Assembly (NCBI RefSeq): GCF_000002865.3
Contig: NW_001865054.1
Coordinates: 10,395-48,498, forward strand
Origin: Monosiga brevicollis MX1
Lineage: Eukaryota > Opisthokonta > Choanoflagellata > Craspedida > Salpingoecidae
DNA: 38,104 nt
Direction of reading: 5' to 3'
Positions 23,570 through 33,972 of the stretch are shown here, one piece after another (the first letter of the stretch is position 1; the number at the start of each line of letters is the position of its first letter). The notes beneath the pieces were generated by a model that saw only the letters and a program-made list of their open reading frames with translations, searched no databases and was not told where the DNA came from. Position numbers and translations under genes: made by a program.

Positions 23570-26500
23570 GCAACAACAACAACAACAATCATCATTCTTC
23601 AGCACTCAAAGGCGTAAACAGAACACTCACAGCTCATAAGAGGCAGAGCCAATGGCATCGTTGAGCAACAGGACGGTGAAATAGGCTTCGGCATCCGGGA
23701 AAACCTCCCCAGCCGGCGTGCGCGTCACAAGCAATCGTGGCTAAAGGGGAAATGAAAAGACAAACAACGTGAAACTGCCGCTTCACTGCAATAGCCCCAT
23801 CGGTGTCGTGCCCCAGAGGCACACGAGCTGTACACTCTAGGGGAGGGCACGAAATGCAACGCACCTGCTGCAAGGCATATGTATTGTCCTCGTGAAGGCA
23901 CGAGCTGGAACCAGCAATCGTGGCAAACACCATGGTGTTGAAATAGGGGTCACGATAGACCTAAAAGGTGACCCCATGCAAAGCACAACAAGAATGCCAT
24001 TGCCACCCACATCTTGGTGAGCCGTGACACGCCGCGTTGCAAGTGGTGTTGCGCACTTTGCACAGTGGTGTGCAAGGTCTCACCTGCACCAGGAATTCAT
24101 CACCCATGTCTGGATCACTCAGCTCAAAGCCAAAGGTGGCGGTGGTACTCGAGCCATTCGTTGTTGTGTCCTGGTCGTTGATTTCACCCTCGCCACCCAC
24201 GTCTGCACCCACATAGCCGCCAATGACAGTGGCGGAGAAGTCGTGGTCACCAACAATGCGCGCGTTCCAGTCGAGGTGATAAAAGTCGCCGCTGGTAGAC
24301 GTTGCTTCTTGCTCACGAGTGCTCTCGTAACGATACTAAAGCCCAGGCCGACATCAAACCACACAGTCACATTGATGAGAAGGGAAAATACAGCTGTCAC
24401 ACCCGGTAAGGGCGGGAGGCAGGAGGCGGAGGGCAGAGGGCGGAGGGCGCGAGGCGCGTGGATGCTTCTGTACCTTCAGGCCACCACCGCTAAAGCTGAT
24501 GGCATCATTGACCTCGAGATTGGCTTCCGCATCCTCGACCTTGTTCAGGTCAAAGTCCATGGCATTGGCCATGAGCTTGGAGGGCATCAAATGTGTCTGG
24601 CGGGTCAGGTTACCGGCCTCGGCCTGGGCAGTCATGGTGTCAATGTAATCCAAGATCGACTGCCACCCGTCAATGCCCTCGTTGATCTTGCTGATCTTGG
24701 TCAATGTCTCGTTCTGAGAAGCAACATTGTCTGGCTGAGTTTCCAGGAGCTCTTCATACTCTGCCTCGTAGTAGGCCAGGTTCTTTCTCAACGTCGGCAG
24801 CTGTGTACGCAGTCAGAACCAAACACAACACAGTATGAGAACCCTGCATGGGCGATACACAAGGTGGGGCAAAACCAAACAGGAGGCGCATCCTCTCAGC
24901 ACAAGCTCTCAGCACAAGCCGCCACAGAAACACCCACCCACCTCCTCAATCTCAATAAACTTGTACGACTTGATGGAGAAGGCGCCAATCTCGTTGGCCT
25001 TGTCCAGGGTCCACTGGATCTCCGTATCCACGTTTGACTCGCAGGACGTAAAGTTGAAGGAGACCACGCGGACCTCGGCAAACTTGACAACGAGGGAAGG
25101 TACGACAACCAGGTGGTCCGAGGGCGTCCCAGAATAGTCGCTGGTTTCCAACGTGAAGGTTGTCGTCACTTGCAGGGACCCGTCCTTGTTGCCGCTCGTC
25201 TTGATCTTGCCCTCCAAAGAGTTGATGTCCGCAGCAACACCCAAGTGTGAATGGTAGTCAATCGTCTCGACGCATGCCACCAAAGCACACGACTCCATCA
25301 CCGTTCCAAAGCTCAGACCGCCTTCAATATGGCTGTAAGCTCCGGCAAAGGATGCATATTCCTTATGGGTCAAGGATAGTGAAGACTCGGCTGCCTCATA
25401 CCATGCGTAGCTCGCGCCACCCGGAGGATCTAGCAAGGCACCAATTCATCACGGATCAGGATGGCAGTTCCAAGCGCAGTGGCGAAGCAACATTAAGTCG
25501 GATAGACCACGTACCGTAGACGATGGATAGGGGAAAGTATTGGGGAAAGTCCTAAGCCGTGTTGCAAGACAAAGCAAGGCAAGGCAAGACAAGACAAGAC
25601 AAGGCAAGACAAAGCAAGGTAAGACAAAACCAAAAAAAAAAGGAGGGGCGGGGGGGATCGAGGCAGAGGAACAGCCGGCGTCAGACAGGAACAGCTGCAG
25701 CGCATTGAAGAAACCGGGATCATCCATGTGCTAGCAAACCCACAATCCACAACCTACCATCGTAAACTTGTCGCTGAGAACCTTGGCACCAGTCACAACG
25801 ACAGGTACGGCAAGCGTCGAGTCGATATTGACCGCATGCGAGAAGCGAACGGAAAAGAGTTTGGCATACTTGACACCCTCCACCTCGGCAGTGGTTTCCG
25901 GCTCGCCCATTTGAATCTCCATCTCCCCACGAGTAAACTCATACGTATCGGCATTCTCGCCATCGTCGCGCTGCAGCTCCACTTCGCATTCCGTGTTGCA
26001 AAGAACCAAGCGATCATACTCCTCTTGCTCAATGGCTTGTTCAGACAAGAGCTCGTCAGCCACAACCGTGGTCTCACCCAGCTGGTTGGTGACGTACAGA
26101 TTGCCCTCGACCCAGGTGCAGTCGGCCTGGTTGTCCCAGAACTCCTCGTACACCGTTACTGTTACATCGCTGACGACGTCGCGCCCAATGACCTTGGTGT
26201 CACAGGAAGAGGTCTTGGTGCCCGAGATGGTGAGCTCGATGGTGGCCTGCGGGTGATACTCCCAGCGGGCGGTTGCTTCTTCGCTCGAGAGGTCCACGTC
26301 CTGCACACGCACGCCAGCCGCCTTGTAGTACTTGAACATCATGTCCGTGACGTAGGTATTGTCAAAGGCCACGGTGGAATCGTACGAGGCAATCCAGTTG
26401 ATGGCCGGAACCTCCTGGACGCTCTCATATAGAACCTCATAGGTCAGTTCGATGTCGCAGGTCGCGTGCGTGAAGACAATGGTGCTCGTGCCCAGTGTGC

Positions 26501-29500
26501 GGTTGCACTTGCCACCCGCCACCTGCAACGTGACGTTGCGCTTGGTCACATCTTGAAAGTTGATGTCGTTGCCGTTGACAACGTCAAAGTCCACGTAAAA
26601 ATACGAGTAGTTGAGCGTGTTGCCCATGCTGTCAACGACGACTTCGCTGCCCTCTGGAGTCAGGCTGCGAGAGTTGTTCATCAGCTCATACTCATGGTCC
26701 TCATACTCGACTGTGCCATAAACAGTCAACCCTTCGGGCACTGCCACAACGTAGTAGCCCGTAACGTCAGTGTAGGAGCAAGCAATGGTGCCGTGGGTGT
26801 GGCGGCTGTTGAAGCACACGCGGTGGTCTTGCAGACCACAGCCGTCTGGGCTGGCCGTGGTGATTGTGCCGTCAGCGTAGACGTAGCCCGTCAGCGGGAC
26901 GCTCGAGGTGTCCTCAAACTCAATCTTGTTCTCAAAGGTCAACCACTCCACAAGGAAGGTGCGCGAGGTGCAAGAGATGCCGTCGCATTCGTACGTGTGC
27001 TCGATGCCCTCAGAGGTCTTGGCCACGGACACAATCATTTCTTCAAACTGGTTGGTGAGGAGATCTGTCAGAATGTAAACCTCAAACTCGCCGTTGGCGT
27101 CTGTTGTTGTCGTGCCTGACAACGTCCCCCCTCCAATGCTCCATGACACGTTGGTGTCGGCCACGGGAACCTTTGAAAACTCGTCGTTGCCCAACGCAAC
27201 CTGACCTGTCACCTTGGCCTCCTGAGAAAGCCGGGAGAGCAGAAAAGAAAAAAAGAAAGAGAAAGAAAAAAAAAAAAACGGAATACGAACAGAGACACCA
27301 CCAAGTCAGTGTTGAAACGGCCCTGCTTCATGAAGACAAGCCAGTCGGCGCGAGCGCAGCAAACACTCACCCATTGCACCTGATAGTCGGCACAGGCCTC
27401 GCTCGACTCATAGCGGCTATCCAGATCTTGGTCGTCGGCCCAGATCACCGTGGTACTCGAGTACGCGGAAACACAGTATGAATACGCTTGGCCAACATCA
27501 ACCTCGGGTGAGATGATAATGTCGTCAAATACCGTTTCCGGTTCGTGTAGCAAACCACATGCCGTGCTGGAGGCCACGTCGTCTAAGGCACCCGACAGCC
27601 AATGGCATAGCAATGTGTTGGGTTAGATGCCTATCATGGTAGTGGCCACCCGACAAGGAAAGGAACAAGGCGGGAGCTACTCACAGGAGGAAGTGAATGT
27701 GGTACCATCGCGGCGCAGAATGAACCCATCTTCACAGTAGCTCTAACAAACAAGTTAAAAGCAACAACAACAACAACCCATGCAAAGGTTAGTATATACT
27801 ACCAACCCAGGTACGGCAATCAACTCCAAGTCGCAAGCTTTCCGAGATGTCAACCAGACCTGATCCTCCCAAGAGAAGAAGAGCTTGCCCATGTACTGCT
27901 CAACGGCCATGTTGACTGGCGGTCCACTCGTGTCTGTCTCTTGGCAGCCGCAATTGGTTTGGACAATGTTGAACTCGGCGTATTCATCTTCATACTCATT
28001 GTTGTCCTTGTCCATGGCCTCAATCTTCAGATAGTAGTATTGGCCTGCGCAGAACATTTGCAAAACAAGGGTAAGGAAGGAAAGGTTGGGAACAAAGATT
28101 TGACGAAGCGAGCGCGATCACATCGGAGTAAGTTGCCGCGACGCAACGCCCAAGCGCACCTGGAATCAGGTACGAGAGCGTATGGGATGAGACAGAGTCA
28201 TAGGAGCCGCTTGTCTTGGAGGCATCCACTTCAATGGGATAGCCCGAGGCATCGTCATAAGCATCTAAGCATCCCCACGACATTTGCGCAGTATCGGTAT
28301 GTCAGCAAAGAGGTCATCGGAGCAAGCAGTGCCTGGCACGCATTCCCATCAGTAAACCCACATTCACGTGAGCGCCAAAGGCCCAGGCTGATGCGGAACT
28401 GGCCCCAGCGGCCAGCAGAGTTGCCCACGTTGATGGTAATACTCTTGGCCGCGGCCGAGTACGAGGCAGTCAAATCAGGCTGGTCGATGCAACTCGTGGC
28501 TGAGTTTGATGTGACGTATTTGCCGTCAGGGCAAGCCTTGCAGCTGCTCTGTTTTGCCTGATTCTGGTACTCGCCAGGCCACGGCGAGGACTGGCAACTC
28601 TTGCATGAGTTAGCCGTGGAAGTATCAGAATACTTTCCGGCCGCGCACTGCAGGCGGCGCGTGTGGTCTGAATCCTTGACATAGTATCCGGTGCTACGTC
28701 AAGGGATTAGGCCGTGGTGAGTGGTGGCTGATAAATGCTCATGCGCACAGTTGTATAGGAATAATGTTGATGAAAAATTGAACACGACCTACCCGGCGTT
28801 CGTACAGCTACTTGAGCCGTCCTGGGTGTTATACTTGCCGCTTGGACAAGTATAGCAAGCGTTGAACCCCTTTCCAGAGTATTTGCCTAATTCAATGGCA
28901 AGCATGCAATCAGTCGCAGATGACACGGCGGGCATCTCCTCCATGCGAGGTGGATCAATGTCTGCATTCGCAGAAGCATGCGCTCATACCTTGAGGACAG
29001 GAGAAACATGAGGTACCACCGGTACTTGGTTGATACTTTCCAGCAGCACATTCATTGCACTGAGCCTCCGACTGGGCTCCGGAGCGATAGTATCCTCTGT
29101 TGCAGGCAACAGTGCCATCACATTCACAGCTTGAGTCGCAGCTCGAATCACAGCCGCTGTCGCAGCTGAGGCCTAAAGTGCAGCCGCTGTATAAACGCAA
29201 GAGATGGTGGAGATGAGGGACGAAACGACAGTATCTCATGCCGGAGTTGATCAACAAGGGCAAGCGAGCAGGGGCCTTGGTGCAAGAAATACCTGTCACA
29301 ACCGCTATCACAGCTATATGGGGCCGAATAGGAAAGGGGGCATCGCAGGTCAGTCAAATAACAACAAGGCAAGGAAACGTTGGCTATAGCCGACAGCAAG
29401 CCAGCGGCAATGCAGCGACTTACCTTGAGTCACAATCGCAGCCAGAGGCGGAGCACGTATTCGCCGAAGCACATGGTGCCGTCCAACTTGAGCTGCGACG

Positions 29501-30860
29501 ATCACGCTCAAGACCAATCGCGGCATCGTGATGCACATTGACACGCTCGGCCAACTCTTGGGGTTCACACTGTAACAGAGCACCAAGGTTTTGGCGAAGT
29601 TTTTGACGGGGCCAGTAGAGACCAGAGCGATCACCCAGACTGCGTTGCAGCTGCTCAAAGCGAATACCACTGAGTGCCGAAAGAAGCGAGTACGACTCTT
29701 CACCCATAATCAGCGGGCTCAGGCTGGCGCAGAGCTGTTCGCGCCAAGCAGCCAGGCCCGGCACAGCCAGCTCGTGCCAAATGAGGCCCTCAGGCGTCTG
29801 ACCAACAGCATTGGCGAGTGCCTCATACTGATGGCAGACGTAGCTGGGGAGGGTAGTGCGCTGGCACTGGGCAGTGAGAACGTCGAGCCAGGTGCGGCCC
29901 GTGCGGGAGAGACCGATGGTGAGATGGGCAGAGGGGGTATCGGTGGTGACGGCGTAGTGGATGACGCCCTTGGGGAGGTACATGCTGTCGCCTTGGTGGA
30001 GGGTGACGTTGCGGCAGATCATGGGCTGGAGCATGGACATGGTGTAGGTGGTGCAGCCGTCGAGGTGGCTGCGTTTGATCTCTTGGAGCTGGGCGCGGTC
30101 GGCTTCTGAGAGGGAGACGGTGGCGTTGTCTGTCTGGGGGAGACAGAGGGTCCAGTGTTTTTGGTTTGCCACCTGGACCACGACGACGTCGTATGGATCC
30201 GTGTGGGGCTATCGAGAAGTACAGAGGGACAGAGGGTCAGAGGGTCAGAGGGACAGTGAAGTAGGAGGTCGTGTGAGCAGAGAGGTGGATGAGCATGCGT
30301 TTCCGTGTGTCAAAGCGGTGAGAGGCAAGGCACGGCAAGGCAAGGTGGGGAAGCATGGGCGGTACCTCGAGGGTCTGGGCGTTGGCAGGAGTAAAGTAGG
30401 CGTGAACGGTGGCATCGATGCCGAGTTCGGATTCGATGAGGGACTCAAGGGCCGATGGCTGGGCCTTGCGGTCAAACTCACGCTTGTAGACGACGCTGGT
30501 CACATCGCTCATGTTCTTGAACTCGGCCAGCGTCAGCGGGCTGTGCAAGGTGTCGATGCCGCCATGCTGTGTTGTGCGGATGGCATTGGGAAAGCCAGCA
30601 GCTTGAACATAAATGTTTTCAAAGTCCAACAAGCTCGCCATGTGCTGAGCGAGGGGTTCGGTCTCGCGCAGCTGGGTGAGAAAGGCATCGGCATCGGACC
30701 CGGAGCGGGAGACGACGCGAGTCTGTGTCTGGAAGATACGTTCAAGCTGATTTGGGGTGATGGGCTGCAAAAGGGTAGCCAAGCCCTCGAGACCATGGGC
30801 GGGTCTCAGGCAGAGGCAGAGCAGCAGGAGAACCGCCGAGGCGGCGCACCCGCGAGCCAT
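21550..30860 (-). CDS. Copy B: receptor-like transmembrane protein with N-terminal JmjC oxygenase ectodomain (2378 aa)
   Basis: Eighteen exons: 30860-30366, 30208-29424, 29313-29293, 29186-28990, 28886-28793, 28693-28362, 28264-28160, 28044-27860, 27742-27685, 27582-27371, 27221-25758, 25551-25515, 25429-24942, 24800-24474, 24335-24084, 23960-23865, 23740-23631 and 23428-21550 (7137 nt, exactly in frame). The start MARGCAASAVLLLLCLCL with cleavage near AHG is a clear signal peptide. The JmjC iron triad is intact (H167, D169, H249). Cys-rich repeats (about 415-600) include SGCTLGLSCDSGCDSSCDSS. FN3-like, central and Big-like regions follow as in copy A. The transmembrane helix (about 2244-2263, FVVSIVTMVLQFVVIVALVW) precedes a tail of about 115 aa with NYSFAQ, TYELAN, NPTYELAY and RRVS. 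The protein should sit on the cell surface or in a secretory compartment with the oxygenase outside or in the lumen. No known protein with this architecture comes to mind. Confidence 0.9.
23497..23588. repeat. (CAA)n trinucleotide repeat in a copy B intron
   Basis: About 30 CAA/AAC units with one CAG interruption, inside the 202-bp intron 23630-23429 of copy B. The matching intron of copy A (12935-12829) lacks it. Confidence 0.95.
25565..25630. repeat. AAGACAAGGC-type minisatellite in a copy B intron
   Basis: Irregular tandem AAGACA, AAGGCA and AAGCA units in the intron 25757-25552 of copy B, next to an A-run (25633-25641) and a G-run. Confidence 0.8.
29583..30512 (-). repeat. Near-identical block shared with copy A (18905-19831)
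   Basis: This is the partner of the copy A block. Sequence identity falls sharply at about 29580, where the codons after LLQC differ, and at about 30512, where the codons before NMSDVTSVV differ. Confidence 0.9.
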
Positions 30861-31764
30861 GGTGGCGGCGGTGTGGGGAGGGACACAGGGCCTTTTGATG
30901 TGGGCTGCCAGCAATTGACGGAGCCAATGACTCGCCCGTCTCAACGGCAAAGAGCGACTCGGGTAGGCTGTCAAGGATGTCAAAGATGGTGTTGAACCTT
31001 GCTTGCTGGGCAAGTGAAAGAAAAATGAGATGTTGAGCCAACAGTTTGAGATTCATATGTATGCTACCTGAAACCGAGCGCGTGTGTGGTGTGTTGGGGT
31101 TGGAATTCCTTGACTATGGTGTTCGCATTGGTACCGTTGGTGTATTGTAGCGGGTTTGGAATGGACAACAAGAAGGAGCGGATCGGATGTGGGAAGACTG
31201 CTCGGTTGAGACTAACCGTAGGGGGGAAAGGAAAATTCACATCGAAGGAGGATGCTCGATCAGATCCTGTTTTTGGAGCGCACGAGGACCGAGGAGCGGC
31301 AGAGAGCGAGCGCCAGGAGTGAGCACCAGAGATGTCCAACGTGGGCGAATTTTTTGGGGGGATTGGGTGTTTGGGCATCAAGACAAAGGGCGGAGGGAAG
31401 GTAACGTGAGTGGCTAGCGCAACTTTTTTGGATTTCTGTCCCCAGCCAAACGGGGTTCGTTACCGCTGTTTTGAAATGTGTCATGTGTTACGGATGTATA
31501 TTCCCCACTCGATACATAGCCAATCCTATGGCATCGGTTCGTCAGACACGGCCGCGGAGCTTTTGATGCTCGAGCCAACACAGTGAGAAACGTCAGTTTG
31601 ATGGATTACGTTATCTGACAACCAGTCCTTATAAAATTTTGGTTTTAAAAATTAGGATGTGCATTTTAAAGTTTTAAAAAGTTGTTCATGTTGATGTTTT
31701 TTTTGTTTTTGTTCTTTTGTCGACGGTCTGTCAGTGAGTTGATCTTTTTTTTTTCAACATCATC
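30861..31764. other. Divergent intergenic region between copy B and the nucleoside hydrolase
   Basis: The start codons of a minus-strand and a plus-strand gene flank this region, so it should carry both promoters. The part next to the hydrolase (about 31620-31760) is AT-rich with T-runs and a TTATAAAAT stretch at about 31630, a possible but unproven TATA-like element about 135 bp upstream of the ATG. Confidence 0.5.
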
Positions 31765-33849
31765 ATGAGAATGGCGCTTCATCAACACTGGAGCTGGCTG
31801 CTCATGGTTGGACTGGCCAGCAGCGTGTGCTGGGCCGAACCCGTGAAGGTACGTGAGAGCAGGCGTTGTGGAAAAGTTGGTCCTCTACGAATCGCTTTGG
31901 GCACTATTATGGTCTTCCCATCTTACTCACACAAGACTGTTTCAGGTGATTTTGGACACAGACATGTCGACTGATTGCGATGATGTGGCAGCGACCTGCA
32001 TCCTGAATCAGATGCATGCCGATGGCGAGGTGAGAGCACCAAAAGTGTTGACGTTTGACCTGTTCATGCACATCAACACTCAATCTTGGTACACGCCACT
32101 CATCACGGCATCGGATTAGGTCGAGATTCTGGCCATCGTTCACAACACTGGTCTCTATCAGGGTATTGGCGCCGTATCCGTGCTCAATACGTTCTATAAC
32201 CACTCAAAGATCCCTCTCGGTGCCTACAAAGGCACCTTTGATGCCAACGCCACGGGCCAAGGCGGCGCCAACAAGACAGGCGCGTACGTGGCGGATCTTG
32301 TCGAGCACTTTCCCTCGCCCATCAAAAATTACGACCAGGTTTGTGTCCGGGTTCACTTTTTTACCTTCATCGCTTAACTTTCCGCATCCTGCATGATCGC
32401 ATTTTGTTTCACTGTTGCTTGCAGGTTCCCGCTGCGCTGAGTGTGTACCGACAACAACTCGCAGCAGCGGTATGGCCGACGCCTCTGCATCTTCTAATCA
32501 TCAAGGATGTCTCATTCGTGCTGAGTAAACATGCACAGCATATTTGCCTTTCACCCCGCTTGCTGATTCTCAATTGTTAGGCTAACAACAGCGTGACCAT
32601 TGTATCCATTGGCTTTATGACCAACTTGGCGGATCTCATCAATTCAACAGCCGACGAGCACAGCCCTTTGTCGGGCATCGAGCTCGTCAGCGCAAAGGTG
32701 TGCGCACTGAGGCTCCTCTTGGAGCTTGATCGGAAACCATGTGGGCCTGTTCGCACTTATTTTCTTTACCATAGGTCAAACACTTTGCTGTCATGGGGGG
32801 CAATTACCTACACTATTCCACTCATCCAGAGTGGAACTTTGGCCACAACAACATTGGCGTGAAAACCAAGTTTGTGATTGAGCACTGGCCATCTCACATC
32901 CCAATCACCTATTTGGGGAGTTTCGTGGGTCAAGAGGTATGGACTTGCGGCTAGAGCAGCACTGGTGCCATTGTCACAGATCAGCTGTTTTTCTCACGAC
33001 TACCTTGGCTCATGTTTGCTCCCCTCTATCTCCAACGTTGCTGTTCCTGCCCCTGATTCATTTTGATTTTCAGGTTGTCACTGGTGCTGCCATGACAAAC
33101 CAACTCCCGACTACCAATCCGTGTCGTCAAGCCTACGTTGATTTCAACGTACGTTCTTTGTTAGCAAGCGTGCTATTGCTACATAGCCTTCCCCTCGATG
33201 TACTTGTAAAGATTAGCGAACCCTTGCTGAGTTGACCATTAATATTATGCGTGCGTGTGTGTGTATGTGTGTGTGTGTGTCTGTGTGTGTGTGTGTCTGT
33301 GTGTGTGTCTGTGTGTCTGTGTCTGTGTGTCTGTGTGTCTGTGTGTCTGTGTGTCTGTGTGTCTGTGTGTCTGTGTGTCTGTGTGTCTGTGTGTCTGTGT
33401 GTCTGTGTCTGTGTCTGTGTCTGTGTTTGTGTGACCCTACAGGGCCCCTCGAATGGGCGTTTTAGTTGGGACCCAATGACCACCCTCTTGGCCGTACGCG
33501 GTATTGATCAATTTTACGATAGCGTTCGTGGCTGGAACGAGGTGGTAAGTGTCAACTTTTCAGGGCTTTTTAACATGCTTTCTCCTGACAGCGCTCTTGC
33601 ATTGATCTATAGTTGACCAACGGCACCAATGTATTCCACAATCAAACGGGCACCAACCAAGCATACGTTGTACGTGTATGATTTGGGTGTATGTGTGTTG
33701 CACGCTTGTTGTGTGGTGATGTTCGTCCCACCTGATGCTCATGTTTCACGACTTTGTAATTGCAGGCCATAAAAGGAGACCCACAACAAATCGCCAACGC
33801 CATCGACAACCTGCTTCTCAAAAGTGAAGCGCAGAATGCTCAGGCATAG
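31765..33849 (+). CDS. Secreted inosine-uridine-preferring-type nucleoside hydrolase
   Basis: Hydrolyses the N-glycosidic bond of nucleosides to base and ribose. Ten exons: 31765-31848, 31946-32029, 32120-32338, 32425-32469, 32581-32697, 32775-32936, 33074-33148, 33443-33544, 33613-33669 and 33766-33849. The total is 1029 nt, or 342 aa, and every intron is in phase 0. The first exon encodes a signal peptide ([16 protein letters not shown]). The calcium-binding DxDxxxDD signature is complete at residues 32-41 ([10 protein letters not shown]). [19 protein letters not shown] and [14 protein letters not shown] supply the usual substrate and metal segments, including the late Asp. Secretion suggests scavenging of nucleosides from prey or the medium. 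Exact base preference cannot be read from the sequence. Intron 7 (33149-33442) is enlarged by a TGTGTC microsatellite. The gene ends only 124 bp from the convergent neighbour. Confidence 0.92.
33247..33432. repeat. TGTG/TGTC microsatellite in intron 7 of the nucleoside hydrolase
   Basis: Alternating GT runs broken by regular C substitutions (TGTGTGTC and TGTGTC units), about 185 bp, ending roughly 10 bp before the acceptor at 33441-33442. Because it sits in the pyrimidine-tract position it may influence splicing. Confidence 0.95.
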
Positions 33850-33972
33850 TTGTTGCCATTTTTTATAAATTACCAAGTTTTTGAGTGAATGCTTTAGTTG
33901 TGTGCCATCATGATCGATTAACAAGTTATGCATGGAGTCATCATAGTTGCTCTTGTTTACTTTCATTTAAGC

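Noticed and set aside
23011-23664. A frame with a poly-Asn run crossing the CAA repeat
   Set aside because: It is antisense to a real exon and then runs through an intronic microsatellite.
24024-25037. A 337-codon plus-strand open frame opposite copy B exons
   Set aside because: The minus-strand exons there align with copy A and keep matching splice phases. The plus frame is a shadow of their codon bias. The same holds for 11239-11964, 19868-20143, 26466-27119 and 30048-30995.
33232-33616. Val/Cys repeat frames across the TGTGTC tract
   Set aside because: They are a product of the microsatellite inside an intron of the nucleoside hydrolase.
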